Notes: generated by a model not told the origin, from the sequence alone. A DNA stretch of 64,000 bases from Pseudomonas laurylsulfativorans (GCF_002906155.1 NZ_MUJK01000002.1:62001-126000); one strand, 5' to 3'. Positions 35,067-43,817 are shown, counted from the first letter of the stretch. Made by a program: numbers and translations.

Positions 35067-35984
35067 GTGGCTCAGGTCAAACGTATCCGTCGTAACGTCA
35101 GCGGCATTATCCTTCTCGACAAGCCGCTGGGGTTCACCTCCAACGCGGCCTTGCAGAAGGTTCGCTGGTTGCTGAACGCCGAAAAGGCAGGTCATACCGG
35201 CAGTCTCGATCCCTTGGCCTCCGGCGTGTTGCCGCTGTGCTTCGGCGAGGCCACCAAGTTCTCGCAATACCTGCTCGATTCCGACAAGGGTTATGAAACC
35301 CTGGCGCAATTGGGCAAGACCACCACCACGGCGGATGCCGAAGGTGAAGTTTTGCAGGAACGTCCGGTGACCGTTGGTCGCACCGATATCGAAGCTGTGC
35401 TGCCGAAATTTCGTGGGCAAATCAGTCAGATACCGCCGATGTACTCGGCGCTCAAGCGCGATGGCCAGCCGCTATACAAGCTGGCTCGTGCAGGCGAAGT
35501 AGTGGAGCGCGAACCGCGTTCTGTTACTATTACGCGCTTGGAATTGCTGGCCTTCGAAGGTGATACTGCGCGGCTGGCGGTGGATTGCACTAAAGGCACC
35601 TATATCCGCACCCTGGTGGAGGATATTGGTGAGCAACTCGGTTGTGGCGCTTACGTTGCAGAACTGCGACGTACCCAGGCCGGGCCATTCACCCTGGCGC
35701 AGACAGTTACCCTCGAAGAGCTGGAAGCGGTACATGCCGAAGGCGGCAACGAAGCGGTCGATCGCTTCCTCATGCCATCGGACAGCGGCCTGCTGGATTG
35801 GCCACTGTTGCAGTTCTCCGAAGCGAGTGCGTTCTACTGGCTAAATGGTCAGCCGGTACGTGCCCCGGATGCTCCGAAGTTCGGCATGGTACGGGTACAG
35901 GATCACAATGGTCGCTTCATCGGAATCGGTGAAGTGAGCGAAGACGGGCGTATCGCGCCGCGTCGACTGATTCGGTCAGAATGA
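35067..35984 (+). CDS. truB: tRNA pseudouridine(55) synthase TruB
   Basis: 305-aa TruB. Catalytic Asp in [15 protein letters not shown], plus [16 protein letters not shown] and the [14 protein letters not shown] [17 protein letters not shown]. It makes pseudouridine-55 in the tRNA T-loop. It starts with GTG, 3 bp after rbfA, using an AAGGAG site. A C-terminal PUA-like domain follows (~245-305). Confidence 0.95.
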   Translation: MAQVKRIRRNVSGIILLDKPLGFTSNAALQKVRWLLNAEKAGHTGSLDPLASGVLPLCFGEATKFSQYLLDSDKGYETLAQLGKTTTTADAEGEVLQERPVTVGRTDIEAVLPKFRGQISQIPPMYSALKRDGQPLYKLARAGEVVEREPRSVTITRLELLAFEGDTARLAVDCTKGTYIRTLVEDIGEQLGCGAYVAELRRTQAGPFTLAQTVTLEELEAVHAEGGNEAVDRFLMPSDSGLLDWPLLQFSEASAFYWLNGQPVRAPDAPKFGMVRVQDHNGRFIGIGEVSEDGRIAPRRLIRSE

Positions 35985-36034
35985 CCGGACGAGGGTGGCT
36001 GTTAACAGGCACGGTCACTACTCATTTTTAGATA

Positions 36035-36082
36035 CAGGGATTTGTCCCTGGCCTGTTGAAACTGTTTTTCTGAAACAGTTTC
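36035..36082 (+). promoter_or_regulatory. Structured rpsO leader, candidate S15 autoregulatory region
   Basis: Two hairpins precede rpsO: CAGGGA-TTTG-TCCCTG (36035-36050) and GAAACTGTTT-TTCTG-AAACAGTTTC (36058-36082). The second ends 19 bp before the start codon. S15 represses its own translation through a leader structure in E. coli; I did not verify a pseudoknot here. Confidence 0.55.
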
Positions 36083-36101
36083 CTGATAAAAGGATTGCCT
36101 C

Positions 36102-36371
36102 ATGGCTCTCGACGTTCAAGAAAAAGCTCAAATCGTAGCTGACTACCAGCAAGCTGTTGGTGACACTGGTTCGCCAGAAGTGCAAGTTGCACTGCTGACC
36201 GCCAACATCAACAAGCTGCAAGGTCACTTCAAGGCCAACGGTAAAGATCACCACTCCCGTCGTGGTCTGATCCGCATGGTTAACCAGCGTCGTAAGCTGC
36301 TGGACTACCTGAAAGGCAAGGACGTGAGCCGTTACAGCGCTCTGATCGCTCGCCTGGGTCTGCGTCGCTAA
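36102..36371 (+). CDS. rpsO: 30S ribosomal protein S15
   Basis: 89-aa S15: [20 protein letters not shown], the conserved [21 protein letters not shown] core (given as [15 protein letters not shown] and [10 protein letters not shown]), and the C-terminal [13 protein letters not shown]. It binds the central domain of 16S rRNA. AAAGGA lies upstream of the ATG. It is followed by pnp after a hairpin-bearing spacer. Confidence 0.97.
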   Translation: MALDVQEKAQIVADYQQAVGDTGSPEVQVALLTANINKLQGHFKANGKDHHSRRGLIRMVNQRRKLLDYLKGKDVSRYSALIARLGLRR

Positions 36372-36409
36372 TAAGCGATTGCGCTAGAGGTTGGTTGTCT
36401 GTCGTGCAT

Positions 36410-36426
36410 CAGCGGGTTTCCCGCTG
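36410..36426 (+). other. Hairpin in the rpsO-pnp spacer
   Basis: CAGCGGG-TTT-CCCGCTG, a perfect 7-bp stem with imperfect outer pairing (TGC/GCA). It lacks a T-run. In E. coli the rpsO-pnp spacer holds a terminator and an RNase III site; the same role is possible. Confidence 0.5.
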
Positions 36427-36577
36427 GCGCATGGCAGGCTCCCAGCCTCAAGTTTTATCTGGATACCTGCTTTGCCTGAGTAACACCTGGACAATCCAGT
36501 CGGGCCGATTCCCGGCGTTGCCCAAGAATTTCGCAAGAAACCAGTTCCCCCAAGAGCCACAAAGAAGGTAGGACACC

Positions 36578-38683
36578 GTGAACCCGGTAATCAAAAAATT
36601 CCAGTTCGGTCAGTCGACCGTTACCCTCGAGACTGGCCGTATTGCCCGTCAGGCCTCCGGCGCAGTATTGGTCACCGTTGACGACGACGTCAGCGTATTG
36701 GTGACCGTAGTCGGTGCCAAGCAAGCCGATCCAGGCAAGGGCTTCTTCCCTCTGTCTGTTCACTACCAGGAAAAGACTTACGCTGCCGGTAAGATCCCTG
36801 GCGGTTTCTTCAAGCGTGAAGGCCGTCCTTCCGAGAAAGAAACCCTGACTTCCCGACTGATCGACCGTCCGATCCGTCCGCTGTTCCCTGAAGGCTTCAT
36901 GAACGAAGTGCAGGTAGTCTGCACCGTCGTTTCGACCAGCAAGAAGACCGATCCGGACATCGCTGCGATGATCGGTACCTCGGCTGCCCTGGCCATCTCC
37001 GGTATTCCTTTCGATGGCCCGATCGGCGCTGCCCGCGTTGCCTTCCACGAAAGCACCGGCTACCTGCTGAACCCGACTTACGAGCAACAGGCTGCTTCGA
37101 GCCTGGACATGGTCGTGGCCGGTACTTCGGACGCTGTGCTGATGGTTGAATCGGAAGCCAAAGAGCTGACCGAAGACCAGATGCTGGGCGCGGTACTGTT
37201 TGCTCACGACGAGTTCCAGGTTGTGATCAACGCTGTTAAAGAACTGGCCGCTGAAGCTGCCAAGCCAACCTGGACCTGGGCTCCACAGCCTGAAGCCACC
37301 GAACTGCTGGGCGCTATCCGTGCCGAGTTCGGCGAAGCGATCTCCCAGGCCTACACCATCACCGTCAAGGCCGACCGTTACGCTCGCCTGGGCGAGTTGA
37401 AGGATCAGGTCGTGGCCAAGCTGTCTGGTGAAGAAGGCCAGCCTTCTTCCAGCGAAGTCAAAGCGGCTTTCGGCGAAATCGAATACCGCACCGTTCGCGA
37501 AAACATCGTTAACGGCAAGCCACGTATCGACGGTCGCGACACTCGCACCGTACGTCCGCTGAACATCGAAGTCGGTGTTCTGCCAAAAACCCACGGTTCG
37601 GCTCTGTTCACCCGTGGCGAAACCCAGGCTCTGGTCGTTGCAACTCTGGGCACAGCCCGTGACGCGCAGCTGCTCGACACCCTGGAAGGCGAGAAAAAAG
37701 ACCCGTTCATGCTGCACTACAACTTCCCTCCGTTCTCGGTAGGTGAGTGTGGTCGCATGGGTGGCGCCGGTCGTCGCGAAATTGGTCACGGCCGTCTGGC
37801 CCGTCGTTCGGTATCGGCCATGCTGCCAGCCGCTGACGTGTTCCCGTACACCATCCGCGTGGTTTCGGAAATCACCGAATCCAACGGTTCGAGCTCGATG
37901 GCTTCCGTTTGCGGTGCTTCCCTGGCCCTGATGGACGCTGGTGTGCCGATGAAGGCACCGGTTGCCGGTATTGCCATGGGTCTGGTTAAAGAAGGCGAGA
38001 AATTCGCCGTCCTCACCGACATCCTGGGTGACGAAGACCACCTGGGCGACATGGACTTCAAGGTAGCCGGCACCGCCAAAGGCGTCACCGCGCTGCAGAT
38101 GGACATCAAGATCAAGGGCATCACCGAAGAGATCATGGAAATCGCTCTGGGCCAAGCCCTGGAAGCGCGCCTGAACATCCTCGGCCAGATGAACCAGATC
38201 ATTGGCCAGTCGCGTACCGAACTGTCGGCCAACGCCCCGACCATGATCGCGATGAAAATCGACACCGACAAAATCCGTGATGTCATCGGTAAAGGCGGCG
38301 CGACCATTCGTGCGATCTGTGAAGAAACCAAGGCTTCGATCGACATCGAAGACGACGGTTCGATCAAGATCTTCGGCGAAACCAAGGAAGCGGCAGAAGC
38401 TGCTCGTCAGCGCGTTCTGGGCATTACCGCTGAAGCTGAAATCGGCAAGATCTATGTTGGTAAGGTTGAGCGCATCGTCGACTTCGGCGCATTCGTCAAC
38501 ATCCTGCCAGGCAAGGACGGTCTGGTTCACATCTCCATGCTGAGCGATGCTCGCGTCGAGAAAGTGACCGATATCCTGAAAGAAGGCCAGGAAGTGGAAG
38601 TACTGGTACTGGACGTGGACAACCGCGGCCGTATCAAGCTGTCCATCAAAGACGTGGCAGCAGCCAAGGCTTCGGGCGTTTAA
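36578..38683 (+). CDS. pnp: Polyribonucleotide nucleotidyltransferase (PNPase)
   Basis: 701-aa PNPase with two RNase PH domains. The first includes [20 protein letters not shown] (20 residues), the second [23 protein letters not shown] domain ([15 protein letters not shown], ~555-615) and an S1 domain ([21 protein letters not shown] in part, ~620-690) complete it. It degrades RNA 3' to 5' with phosphate in the degradosome. It starts with GTG after AAGGTAGG and is followed by a strong terminator. Confidence 0.97.
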   Translation: MNPVIKKFQFGQSTVTLETGRIARQASGAVLVTVDDDVSVLVTVVGAKQADPGKGFFPLSVHYQEKTYAAGKIPGGFFKREGRPSEKETLTSRLIDRPIRPLFPEGFMNEVQVVCTVVSTSKKTDPDIAAMIGTSAALAISGIPFDGPIGAARVAFHESTGYLLNPTYEQQAASSLDMVVAGTSDAVLMVESEAKELTEDQMLGAVLFAHDEFQVVINAVKELAAEAAKPTWTWAPQPEATELLGAIRAEFGEAISQAYTITVKADRYARLGELKDQVVAKLSGEEGQPSSSEVKAAFGEIEYRTVRENIVNGKPRIDGRDTRTVRPLNIEVGVLPKTHGSALFTRGETQALVVATLGTARDAQLLDTLEGEKKDPFMLHYNFPPFSVGECGRMGGAGRREIGHGRLARRSVSAMLPAADVFPYTIRVVSEITESNGSSSMASVCGASLALMDAGVPMKAPVAGIAMGLVKEGEKFAVLTDILGDEDHLGDMDFKVAGTAKGVTALQMDIKIKGITEEIMEIALGQALEARLNILGQMNQIIGQSRTELSANAPTMIAMKIDTDKIRDVIGKGGATIRAICEETKASIDIEDDGSIKIFGETKEAAEAARQRVLGITAEAEIGKIYVGKVERIVDFGAFVNILPGKDGLVHISMLSDARVEKVTDILKEGQEVEVLVLDVDNRGRIKLSIKDVAAAKASGV

Positions 38684-38715
38684 TTACGCCTCACGCCTGA
38701 CCGCTTCAGCGTTGT

Positions 38716-38754
38716 AAAAAATGCCCCGCCGTGAAAACGGTGGGGCATTTTTTT
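38716..38754 (+). terminator. Intrinsic terminator after pnp
   Basis: Stem AAAAAATGCCCCGCCGT / ACGGTGGGGCATTTTTT with one G-T pair and a GAAA tetraloop, 33 bp after the pnp stop. It closes the rimP-pnp operon. Confidence 0.93.
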
Positions 38755-38822
38755 GTCTGCGCAGCATCGAGACATTGCGCGAAGTTGCCGGACCTCAAAA
38801 GCGATGCTAGGTTTAGCCCACC

Positions 38823-38898
38823 GCCCGTGTAGCTCAGCCGGTAGAGCAGCGCACTCGTAACGCGAAGGTCGCAGGTTCGATTCCTGTCTCGGGCACCA
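38823..38898 (+). tRNA. tRNA-Thr (CGT), with a 3'-end duplication downstream
   Basis: 76-nt tRNA with encoded CCA; anticodon loop CTCGTAA gives CGT. D-arm GCTC/GAGC and T-arm GCAGG/CCTGT fit. Two pairs are mismatched: U6-U67 in the acceptor stem and A31-C39 in the anticodon stem, besides the G27-A43 opposition that E. coli thrW also has. The last 18 bases are repeated at 40564-40581, so it has probably served as an integration site. Confidence 0.92.
38881..38898 (+). repeat. att-like direct repeat, left copy (tRNA 3' end)
   Basis: TTCCTGTCTCGGGCACCA, the 3' end of the tRNA-Thr gene. The exact 18-bp sequence recurs at 40564-40581; flanking bases differ on both sides. Confidence 0.85.
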
Positions 38899-38935
38899 CA
38901 TTCAATTTCACCGGATTTCGGTGAGTCCCGCGAAG

Positions 38936-38967
38936 CCGCCAAGAGCCACAAGCCTTGGCGGTTTTTT
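38936..38967 (+). terminator. Intrinsic terminator after tRNA-Thr
   Basis: CCGCCAAG / CTTGGCGG with a 10-nt loop followed by six T. It lies 37 bp past the tRNA end, inside the repeat-bounded segment. Confidence 0.85.
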
Positions 38968-39018
38968 ATTGCGTTTTCTTTCGCGCTCTTTCGCAGCGTG
39001 CCGCGCATTGTCAGTACA

Positions 39019-39162
39019 TCATTCAGCACTGCTTAATTCGAGTGACTTGGTGCCGGTCTGCGCAACGAAGGCAAACGCCTTCTGCCAGTCTATGACGAAG
39101 CGTCTGCCATTGCGGACTTTGTTGGCCAAAGGCGTGCTGACCGACGAAAACACCGAAATCAT
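39019..39162 (-). CDS. Doubtful 47-codon ORF downstream of the acyltransferase
   Basis: Reads MISVFSSVSTPLANKV... to ...TKSLELSSAE. I do not recognise it. For coding: the 3' two-thirds (RNGRRFVIDWQKAFAFVAQ) has GC-rich third positions like the genome. Against: no Shine-Dalgarno before the ATG, and a terminator separates it from the upstream acyltransferase. It could be the end of a gene truncated by decay of the inserted element. Confidence 0.2.
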   Translation of the reverse strand: MISVFSSVSTPLANKVRNGRRFVIDWQKAFAFVAQTGTKSLELSSAE

Positions 39163-39227
39163 CTGGGCAGGATTGACATGATTGATTGCTGAGTAGCACT
39201 GTCACCTTCTGACCGCGTCGTATAAAT

Positions 39228-39260
39228 AAAGAAGGCCCGCTAATTAGGCGGGCCTTCTTT
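39228..39260. terminator. Strong terminator at the acyltransferase 3' end
   Basis: AAAGAAGGCCCGC / GCGGGCCTTCTTT, a perfect 13-bp stem with a 7-nt loop, 1 bp past the acyltransferase stop. A- and T-rich ends allow it to work on both strands. Confidence 0.9.
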
Positions 39261-39261
39261 A

Positions 39262-40362
39262 TTACGCCAGAGCTTTGTGCTCTTTCTGTTGTTCCGGCTC
39301 TGTTACCGGCATCGCGTAATTATCAGTGAAGTTTTTCTGTGGACGCTCGCGGTGACCACCTTCGGCCACCATCCGGATAACTTTCCGCGCCGGCTCTTCA
39401 ATGCAGTGATACAGGAACATGGAGAAGGCCAGGATGATAGGAATCTCATATTTCAGATCCATCATGCCAAACAGCTTGCGCTCAACAAACAGCACCATGA
39501 TGTGGCACATGTACAAACTGAAGCTGATTTTTCCCAGATAGACCGATACAGGGTTGGAGTAACCCCAAATCGGCCCAGCCCGGAACAGGCTCGCAATCAT
39601 CACGATTACTAGGAACGGGAAGGCCAGATCGAAGTAATACTGAATGCTGGTCATCCAGAACATCAGCAAGATCAGCGGGGCAATCGCCATTGCAGTGATT
39701 CGCCAGAGTCTGGAGTCCGGCAGATCGTGGCACACCTGGTAGGCGCAGTACCCAGCAACAAAGTAGGTGATGCACTTGATGGTCCAGATGCCATTGGCCA
39801 GCATATTCGGCTGCAGGTAGGGCGCGTACAGCGCTAGGCCAATCAGCAGTAGAGCGAAAGGAATCTTTCCCCACTTCCGCGTCAAATAGGCGATGAAAGG
39901 AAAGGTCAGGTATGCGGCCCACTCGCAGCTGATCGACCACGAAGGTTGATTGAACGTCAGGTCGGACGTTACTCCCCACGAATGAAAAAGGAACAGGTTC
40001 GCGTAAAACGTTAATGCAGTGTCAACAGGCGACCATTCATACAGCCTGTGCATTGGCAGGATGAATGCCGTGAGAACCAGCATAAAGAGGTGCACCGGGT
40101 AGATGCGTGCAAGCCTGGCCACCCAAAACTTGATAGCCTCTTTGGGTCGCAGGGTGTTTTCAAAATCTTTTCCGTGGACATAGGCTAGGATGAAACCAGA
40201 CAAAATGAAGAACACGTCGACCCCAAGGCCTCGGGTCTTGAACAGAAAAGCGAAGTGCCCGTAGGCGTTGGCGAGGTCGCCGTACCGAATGTGTAAAAGC
40301 AGAACCGACAGGGCTGCGAAACCACGCAAACCTGTTAGGTTTTGGATGTGAGCGGCGCGCAT
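39262..40362 (-). CDS. Acyltransferase family 3 (OafA/YrhL-type) membrane protein
   Basis: 366-aa integral membrane acyltransferase with ~10 hydrophobic segments. The family's R-X10-H motif is R13...H24 in GLRGFAALSVLLLHI, and a long RPKEAIKFWVARLARIYPVH stretch follows. Such enzymes O-acetylate LPS O-antigen, exopolysaccharide or other glycans; the substrate is not readable. ATG 40362 is chosen because GGAG lies 5 nt upstream; a GTG two codons earlier sits on that site. GC is lower than in neighbours, and it stands alone between direct repeats of tRNA-Thr, pointing to transfer. A serotype- or phage-receptor-changing role is speculative. Confidence 0.88.
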   Translation of the reverse strand: MRAAHIQNLTGLRGFAALSVLLLHIRYGDLANAYGHFAFLFKTRGLGVDVFFILSGFILAYVHGKDFENTLRPKEAIKFWVARLARIYPVHLFMLVLTAFILPMHRLYEWSPVDTALTFYANLFLFHSWGVTSDLTFNQPSWSISCEWAAYLTFPFIAYLTRKWGKIPFALLLIGLALYAPYLQPNMLANGIWTIKCITYFVAGYCAYQVCHDLPDSRLWRITAMAIAPLILLMFWMTSIQYYFDLAFPFLVIVMIASLFRAGPIWGYSNPVSVYLGKISFSLYMCHIMVLFVERKLFGMMDLKYEIPIILAFSMFLYHCIEEPARKVIRMVAEGGHRERPQKNFTDNYAMPVTEPEQQKEHKALA

Positions 40363-40511
40363 AAGCACTCCATTGCTGGTGTTGTTGGCAGGACAGGCTT
40401 AGTTTTTGTGTATCGAAGTTGTCGCAATTACATCACACCGAGGATCCAATTCAAACGATTGACCGACGTTCAGCATCACTAGAAAAGTACATTGGTTAGT
40501 ACGTCAATTCA

Positions 40512-40565
40512 GGTTGCTGAGCATTGCGCCCAGCAACCATTAAGGTAAACCGCTCTGATGCGGTT
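40512..40565. other. Two hairpins adjoining the right att-like repeat
   Basis: GGTTGCTG / CAGCAACC (40512-40538, 11-nt loop) and AACCGC-TCTGAT-GCGGTT (40548-40565). The second overlaps the first two bases of the right repeat. No T-run follows either. They could be recombination-site arms or a terminator relic. Confidence 0.45.
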
Positions 40566-40581
40566 CCTGTCTCGGGCACCA
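40564..40581 (+). repeat. att-like direct repeat, right copy
   Basis: TTCCTGTCTCGGGCACCA, identical to the tRNA-Thr 3' end at 38881-38898 but without the rest of a tRNA. Confidence 0.85.
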
Positions 40582-40593
40582 TCTCCCCCTCGG

Positions 40594-40755
40594 TTATTTC
40601 ACCTTTCTGCTCAGGTCTTCGACGGTACGCTTGAGGTTCTCGAGTTCGCGGTTCTGATCGCTCTTTGAATTTATGTTCCCGCCGCCATCAACACGTCGTG
40701 CGCACAACTTTTTGTGGGGAGATGCAAAGAGTCGTGTAAATCGTCCGACAAACAT
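40594..40755 (-). CDS. Small ORF, 53 aa, with coiled-coil C-terminus
   Basis: Begins MFVGRFTRLFASPHKKLC and ends with the charged heptad stretch NRELENLKRTVEDLSRKVK. I do not recognise the family. Supporting coding: codons in the second half are GC-rich at position three (CTC GAG AAC CTC AAG), and the C-terminus has a regular Leu/Val spacing fit for a short coiled coil. Weakness: the ribosome site is poor (only AGG directly before the ATG). It lies 13 bp outside the right att-like repeat, so it belongs to the flanking chromosome, not the cassette. Confidence 0.45.
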   Translation of the reverse strand: MFVGRFTRLFASPHKKLCARRVDGGGNINSKSDQNRELENLKRTVEDLSRKVK

Positions 40756-40914
40756 CCTATATTCGGAGCCTGCATGAGCTTCGCCCAGCAGTTTTCAGAT
40801 GATCCCGAATGGTTCTGAAGGCCAGACAGACCGGGCTACAGGCGGTTTTTCTGCGTCAGAGAGATCCTTGATGATCCAGATCCATCTTCCATTCCCCAGA
40901 TCAGCGAGAACAAC

Positions 40915-41220
40915 ATGACCGTAAAAGAATTGAGCCAAGAAGCCAGACACGAAGAAGCCCTCAAGAAATACGTGCTGGACGCGCCCGAATTGATGGACGA
41001 GATCAAGGACTTGAGTCCGGATGATCAGAAAGACCAGATTCAGTGGGCGTTCGAGGATGAAGCCGAAGCCCAGGGCCTGCAGCCATGGGAACTGAGCCTC
41101 AAGTACACGAGTGCTCCAGAAGAGTACGAGGCCAAGCGCCTGGAGCTGCACCGGGAGGCCGCCGAGGTGCTGGGTGTCGAGTGGGAAGAGTACTGCGAGA
41201 TGAACAATCTGGTGGTTTGA
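40915..41220 (+). CDS. DUF6388-family small acidic protein
   Basis: 101-aa acidic, mostly helical protein: MTVKELSQEARHEEALKKYV, the middle PDDQKDQIQWAFEDEAEAQG, and the end VLGVEWEEYCEMNNLVV. It resembles small Pseudomonas proteins placed in DUF6388; function is unknown. No signal peptide or membrane segment. It is monocistronic, followed at once by a REPIN. Family assignment is from memory of the conserved QIQWA and REAAEVLG segments. Confidence 0.65.
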   Translation: MTVKELSQEARHEEALKKYVLDAPELMDEIKDLSPDDQKDQIQWAFEDEAEAQGLQPWELSLKYTSAPEEYEAKRLELHREAAEVLGVEWEEYCEMNNLVV

Positions 41221-41226
41221 CACTCA

Positions 41227-41326
41227 TGTAGGAGCGAGCTTGCTCGCGATGGACTAAACAACGCCACGTGCATCCAGGAAACACGCGTCATCGTTAACGA
41301 CCATCGCGAGCAAGCTCGCTCCTACA
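41227..41326. repeat. REPIN, 100 bp
   Basis: Left arm TGTAGGAGCGAGCTTGCTCG and right arm CGAGCAAGCTCGCTCCTACA are exact inverted copies, 100 bp end to end. The interior includes CGCGTCATCGTTAACGACC, shared with REPINs at 56 and 59 kb. Confidence 0.9.
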
Positions 41327-41350
41327 GTTTGGCAACTCACATACGTGTGA

Positions 41351-42199
41351 TCAGAGACTCAGGCGCATCGACAGATCGACCGCCTTCACATCCTTGGTCA
41401 TCGCACCGATCGAAATGTAATCCACCCCGGTCTGTGCAATCGGCAGCAACGTGCTTTCGTTGATCCCGCCGCTGGCCTCCAGTTTGGCCTTGCCGGCATT
41501 CAGGCGTACGGCTTCGCGCATGTCGTCCAGGCTCAGTTCGTCGAGCATGATGATGTCGGCACCGGCCGCCAGCGCTTCCTTGAGTTCATCCAGGCTTTCC
41601 ACTTCAATCTCGACCGGCTTGCCCGGGGCGATCTTGTGCGCGGCGGCAATGGCCTGTGCGATGCCGCCGCTGGCGGCGATGTGGTTTTCCTTGATCAGGA
41701 AGGCGTCATACAGACCGATGCGGTGATTATGACAACCGCCGCAGGTCACGGCGTACTTTTGCGCCAGGCGCAGCCCCGGCAGTGTTTTGCGGGTATCGAG
41801 CAGTTTGACCTGAGTCTCGGCCACGAAGTCCGCCAGGTATTGCGCGCGGGTCGCCACGCCGGAGAGCATTTGCAGGAAGTTCAGGGCGCTGCGTTCGCCG
41901 GTCAGTAGTGAGCGCGCAGGGCCTTCGAGGTGGAACAACACCTGATTGGGTGTCACCCGTTCACCGTCGGCAACCTGCCAGTGCACCGCCACCCGAGGGT
42001 CCAGTTGCCGAAACACGGCATCTACCCAGGCGGTGCCGCTGATAACGGCGGCGTCGCGGGTAATGATGGTGGCTTTGGCCAGACGTTCGGCCGGGATCAA
42101 CTGCGCAGTGATGTCGCCGCTGCCGATGTCTTCACGCAACGCGCGGCGCACGTTGGCTTCGATTTCGGCGGTCAGATCGGCGAGACGTAGATTCGGCAT
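41351..42199 (-). CDS. nadC: Nicotinate-nucleotide pyrophosphorylase (carboxylating)
   Basis: 282-aa quinolinate phosphoribosyltransferase. Visible are [15 protein letters not shown], the [20 protein letters not shown] segment (20 residues) and the barrel end [20 protein letters not shown]. It makes nicotinate mononucleotide in NAD synthesis. The start is set at MPNLRLADL, where similarity begins. It is divergent from ampD, the conserved nadC/ampDE arrangement. Confidence 0.95.
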   Translation of the reverse strand: MPNLRLADLTAEIEANVRRALREDIGSGDITAQLIPAERLAKATIITRDAAVISGTAWVDAVFRQLDPRVAVHWQVADGERVTPNQVLFHLEGPARSLLTGERSALNFLQMLSGVATRAQYLADFVAETQVKLLDTRKTLPGLRLAQKYAVTCGGCHNHRIGLYDAFLIKENHIAASGGIAQAIAAAHKIAPGKPVEIEVESLDELKEALAAGADIIMLDELSLDDMREAVRLNAGKAKLEASGGINESTLLPIAQTGVDYISIGAMTKDVKAVDLSMRLSL

Positions 42200-42408
42200 A
42201 ACGGACTCCACAAACAAAGTGCCTCGATTATAGGGCCATGGCACGGGCCAACCCAAGGCATCAGCGCGTTACGTTGGCACTGGTGCCTGTATTCGGTCGG
42301 ATTGGCGGTGATCGGCAACCTCAAGCGCCTCAAACGCGGCAAGTGATCGCGCCCCGGGGGATTATCGCGGCATACTGTGCCAACACAGTCGACGTTGAAG
42401 GAGTCGGT

Positions 42409-42969
42409 ATGCAGTTGGACCCCGCGAGCGGTTGGATTCAGGGAGCGCATGTCTGCCCCTCACCCAACTTCAATGCGCGCCCCACAGGCGAAATTTCCCT
42501 GCTGGTGATCCACAACATCAGCCTGCCTCCGGCGCAGTTTGCCACCGGCAAGGTGCAGGAGTTTTTCCAGAATCGTCTGGATGTCACTGAACATCCCTAT
42601 TTTGAAGGGATCGCGGATTTGCGAGTGTCCGCGCACTTTCTGATCGAGCGCGACGGTACCGTCACCCAGTTTGTTTCATGCCTTGAGCGTGCGTGGCATG
42701 CGGGTGTTTCGAGCTTCGAGGGGCGGGAAACCTGTAACGATTTTTCCGTGGGCATCGAACTCGAAGGAACGGATGATCTGCCGTTCACCGACGCGCAATA
42801 CAGCGCGTTGACGGCCTTGACCCGCCAGTTGCAGCGGGCGTTCACGGCGATCACTACAGAGCGCATCTGCGGGCACAGCGACATTGCACCCGGGCGCAAA
42901 ACCGATCCGGGGCCTGCGTTTGACTGGGCACGCTATCGTGCCGCTCTGGCACAAGAGGAAGGGCAATGA
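42409..42969 (+). CDS. ampD: 1,6-anhydro-N-acetylmuramyl-L-alanine amidase AmpD
   Basis: 186-aa amidase_2-fold zinc enzyme. Zinc ligands are H35 in LLVIHNISLP and the His/Asp of GHSDIAPGRKTDPGP. It cleaves recycled anhydromuropeptides in the cytoplasm; loss derepresses AmpC beta-lactamase in Pseudomonas. AAGGAG lies 8 nt before the ATG. Its stop overlaps the ampE start (ATGA). Confidence 0.95.
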   Translation: MQLDPASGWIQGAHVCPSPNFNARPTGEISLLVIHNISLPPAQFATGKVQEFFQNRLDVTEHPYFEGIADLRVSAHFLIERDGTVTQFVSCLERAWHAGVSSFEGRETCNDFSVGIELEGTDDLPFTDAQYSALTALTRQLQRAFTAITTERICGHSDIAPGRKTDPGPAFDWARYRAALAQEEGQ

Positions 42970-43802
42970 GTTTTCTGGTGTTGCTGTTGGCGGTGTGGAT
43001 AGAGAAGTTCTCGGCCCTGCGCCATCGAGTTCAGCGGGACGGTAGCTGGATACACGAGCTGAACAAGCTCGAGGCCAGCCCGCGACTTTCCGGCCGTCCA
43101 TGGCTGGTGTTGTTGCTATTGATTTTGTTGCCGGTAGCGTTGCTGGGTCTGCTGCTGGTCGTCATCGAGCCGGTGGCCTATGGGTTGCTGGCGTTGCCGA
43201 TCCATTTGCTGGTTGTGATTTACAGCCTGGGGCGCGGTGATCTGCTGGGCGATCTCGGGCCGTTCCGCGATGCCTGGCGTCGGGAGGACCTGCAGGCAGC
43301 GTCCCATGTCGCCAAGCGCGATCTGGATATCTGCGCAGACAGTGGCGAGCAGTTGCTGGAACAGGTCGAAGGGCATTTGCTGTGGGAGGCCTACCACAGC
43401 TTTTTCGCGGTGATTTTCTGGTATTTCCTGCTGGGGCCGGTCGCGGCGCTGAGTTATCGCTTGCTGGCGCTGGCCGAAGAGCACGGGAAAAATCCTGCGG
43501 TGGTTGAGCGCGCCGGGCAACTGCGTCACGCCTTCGACTGGGTGCCGGTGCGCCTGCTGGCGGCGAGTCTGGCGTTGGTCGGCAATTTTGTCGCGGTCAG
43601 CCGGGTCATGCTGCATGAACTGCTGAACTGGAACATCAGCGCCGCGCAATTGATCGTGAAAGTCGGGCTGGTAGCCGGTGAAATTCCGGCACCGGTGGCC
43701 GGCGCGGAAGGTATCAACAACCTGGACCGCATCTGGGAGCTGCTGCTGCGTGCCGCGGTGCTCTGGTATGCCGGGTTTGCGTTGTGGACGGTCCTGCATT
43801 AG
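42966..43802 (+). CDS. ampE: Regulatory signalling modulator protein AmpE
   Basis: 278-aa membrane protein with about four hydrophobic segments (e.g. PWLVLLLLILLPVALLGLLL). The N-terminus SFLVLLLAVWIEKFSALRH and RGDLLGDLGPFRDAWRREDL match the AmpE/CobD-like family. It is coupled to ampD by a 4-bp overlap. Its role in beta-lactamase induction is modest and poorly defined. Confidence 0.93.
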   Translation: MSFLVLLLAVWIEKFSALRHRVQRDGSWIHELNKLEASPRLSGRPWLVLLLLILLPVALLGLLLVVIEPVAYGLLALPIHLLVVIYSLGRGDLLGDLGPFRDAWRREDLQAASHVAKRDLDICADSGEQLLEQVEGHLLWEAYHSFFAVIFWYFLLGPVAALSYRLLALAEEHGKNPAVVERAGQLRHAFDWVPVRLLAASLALVGNFVAVSRVMLHELLNWNISAAQLIVKVGLVAGEIPAPVAGAEGINNLDRIWELLLRAAVLWYAGFALWTVLH

Positions 43803-43817
43803 ACCTGTAGGGAGCCA

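Larger units (their letters stand above)
38881..40581. mobile_element. Probable remnant of a tRNA-Thr-integrated element carrying an acyltransferase
   Basis: The 1.7 kb is bounded by exact 18-bp copies of the tRNA-Thr 3' end, the usual mark of tyrosine-recombinase integration at a tRNA gene. Inside are one acyltransferase-3 gene with visibly lower GC than its neighbours, two intrinsic terminators, and two hairpins beside the right repeat. No integrase is present, so the element is either decayed or moved by an enzyme in trans. The 363 bp between the tRNA and the acyltransferase stop holds a terminator, one doubtful 47-codon frame, and nothing else I can support. Confidence 0.65.

Noticed and set aside
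38921..39181. 86-codon plus-strand frame after tRNA-Thr
   Set aside because: It runs through the tRNA terminator hairpin, has no Shine-Dalgarno, and its composition does not look coding for most of its length.
40363..40593. Integrase remnant at the cassette edge
   Set aside because: No frame of useful length and no tyrosine recombinase motifs were found on either strand.
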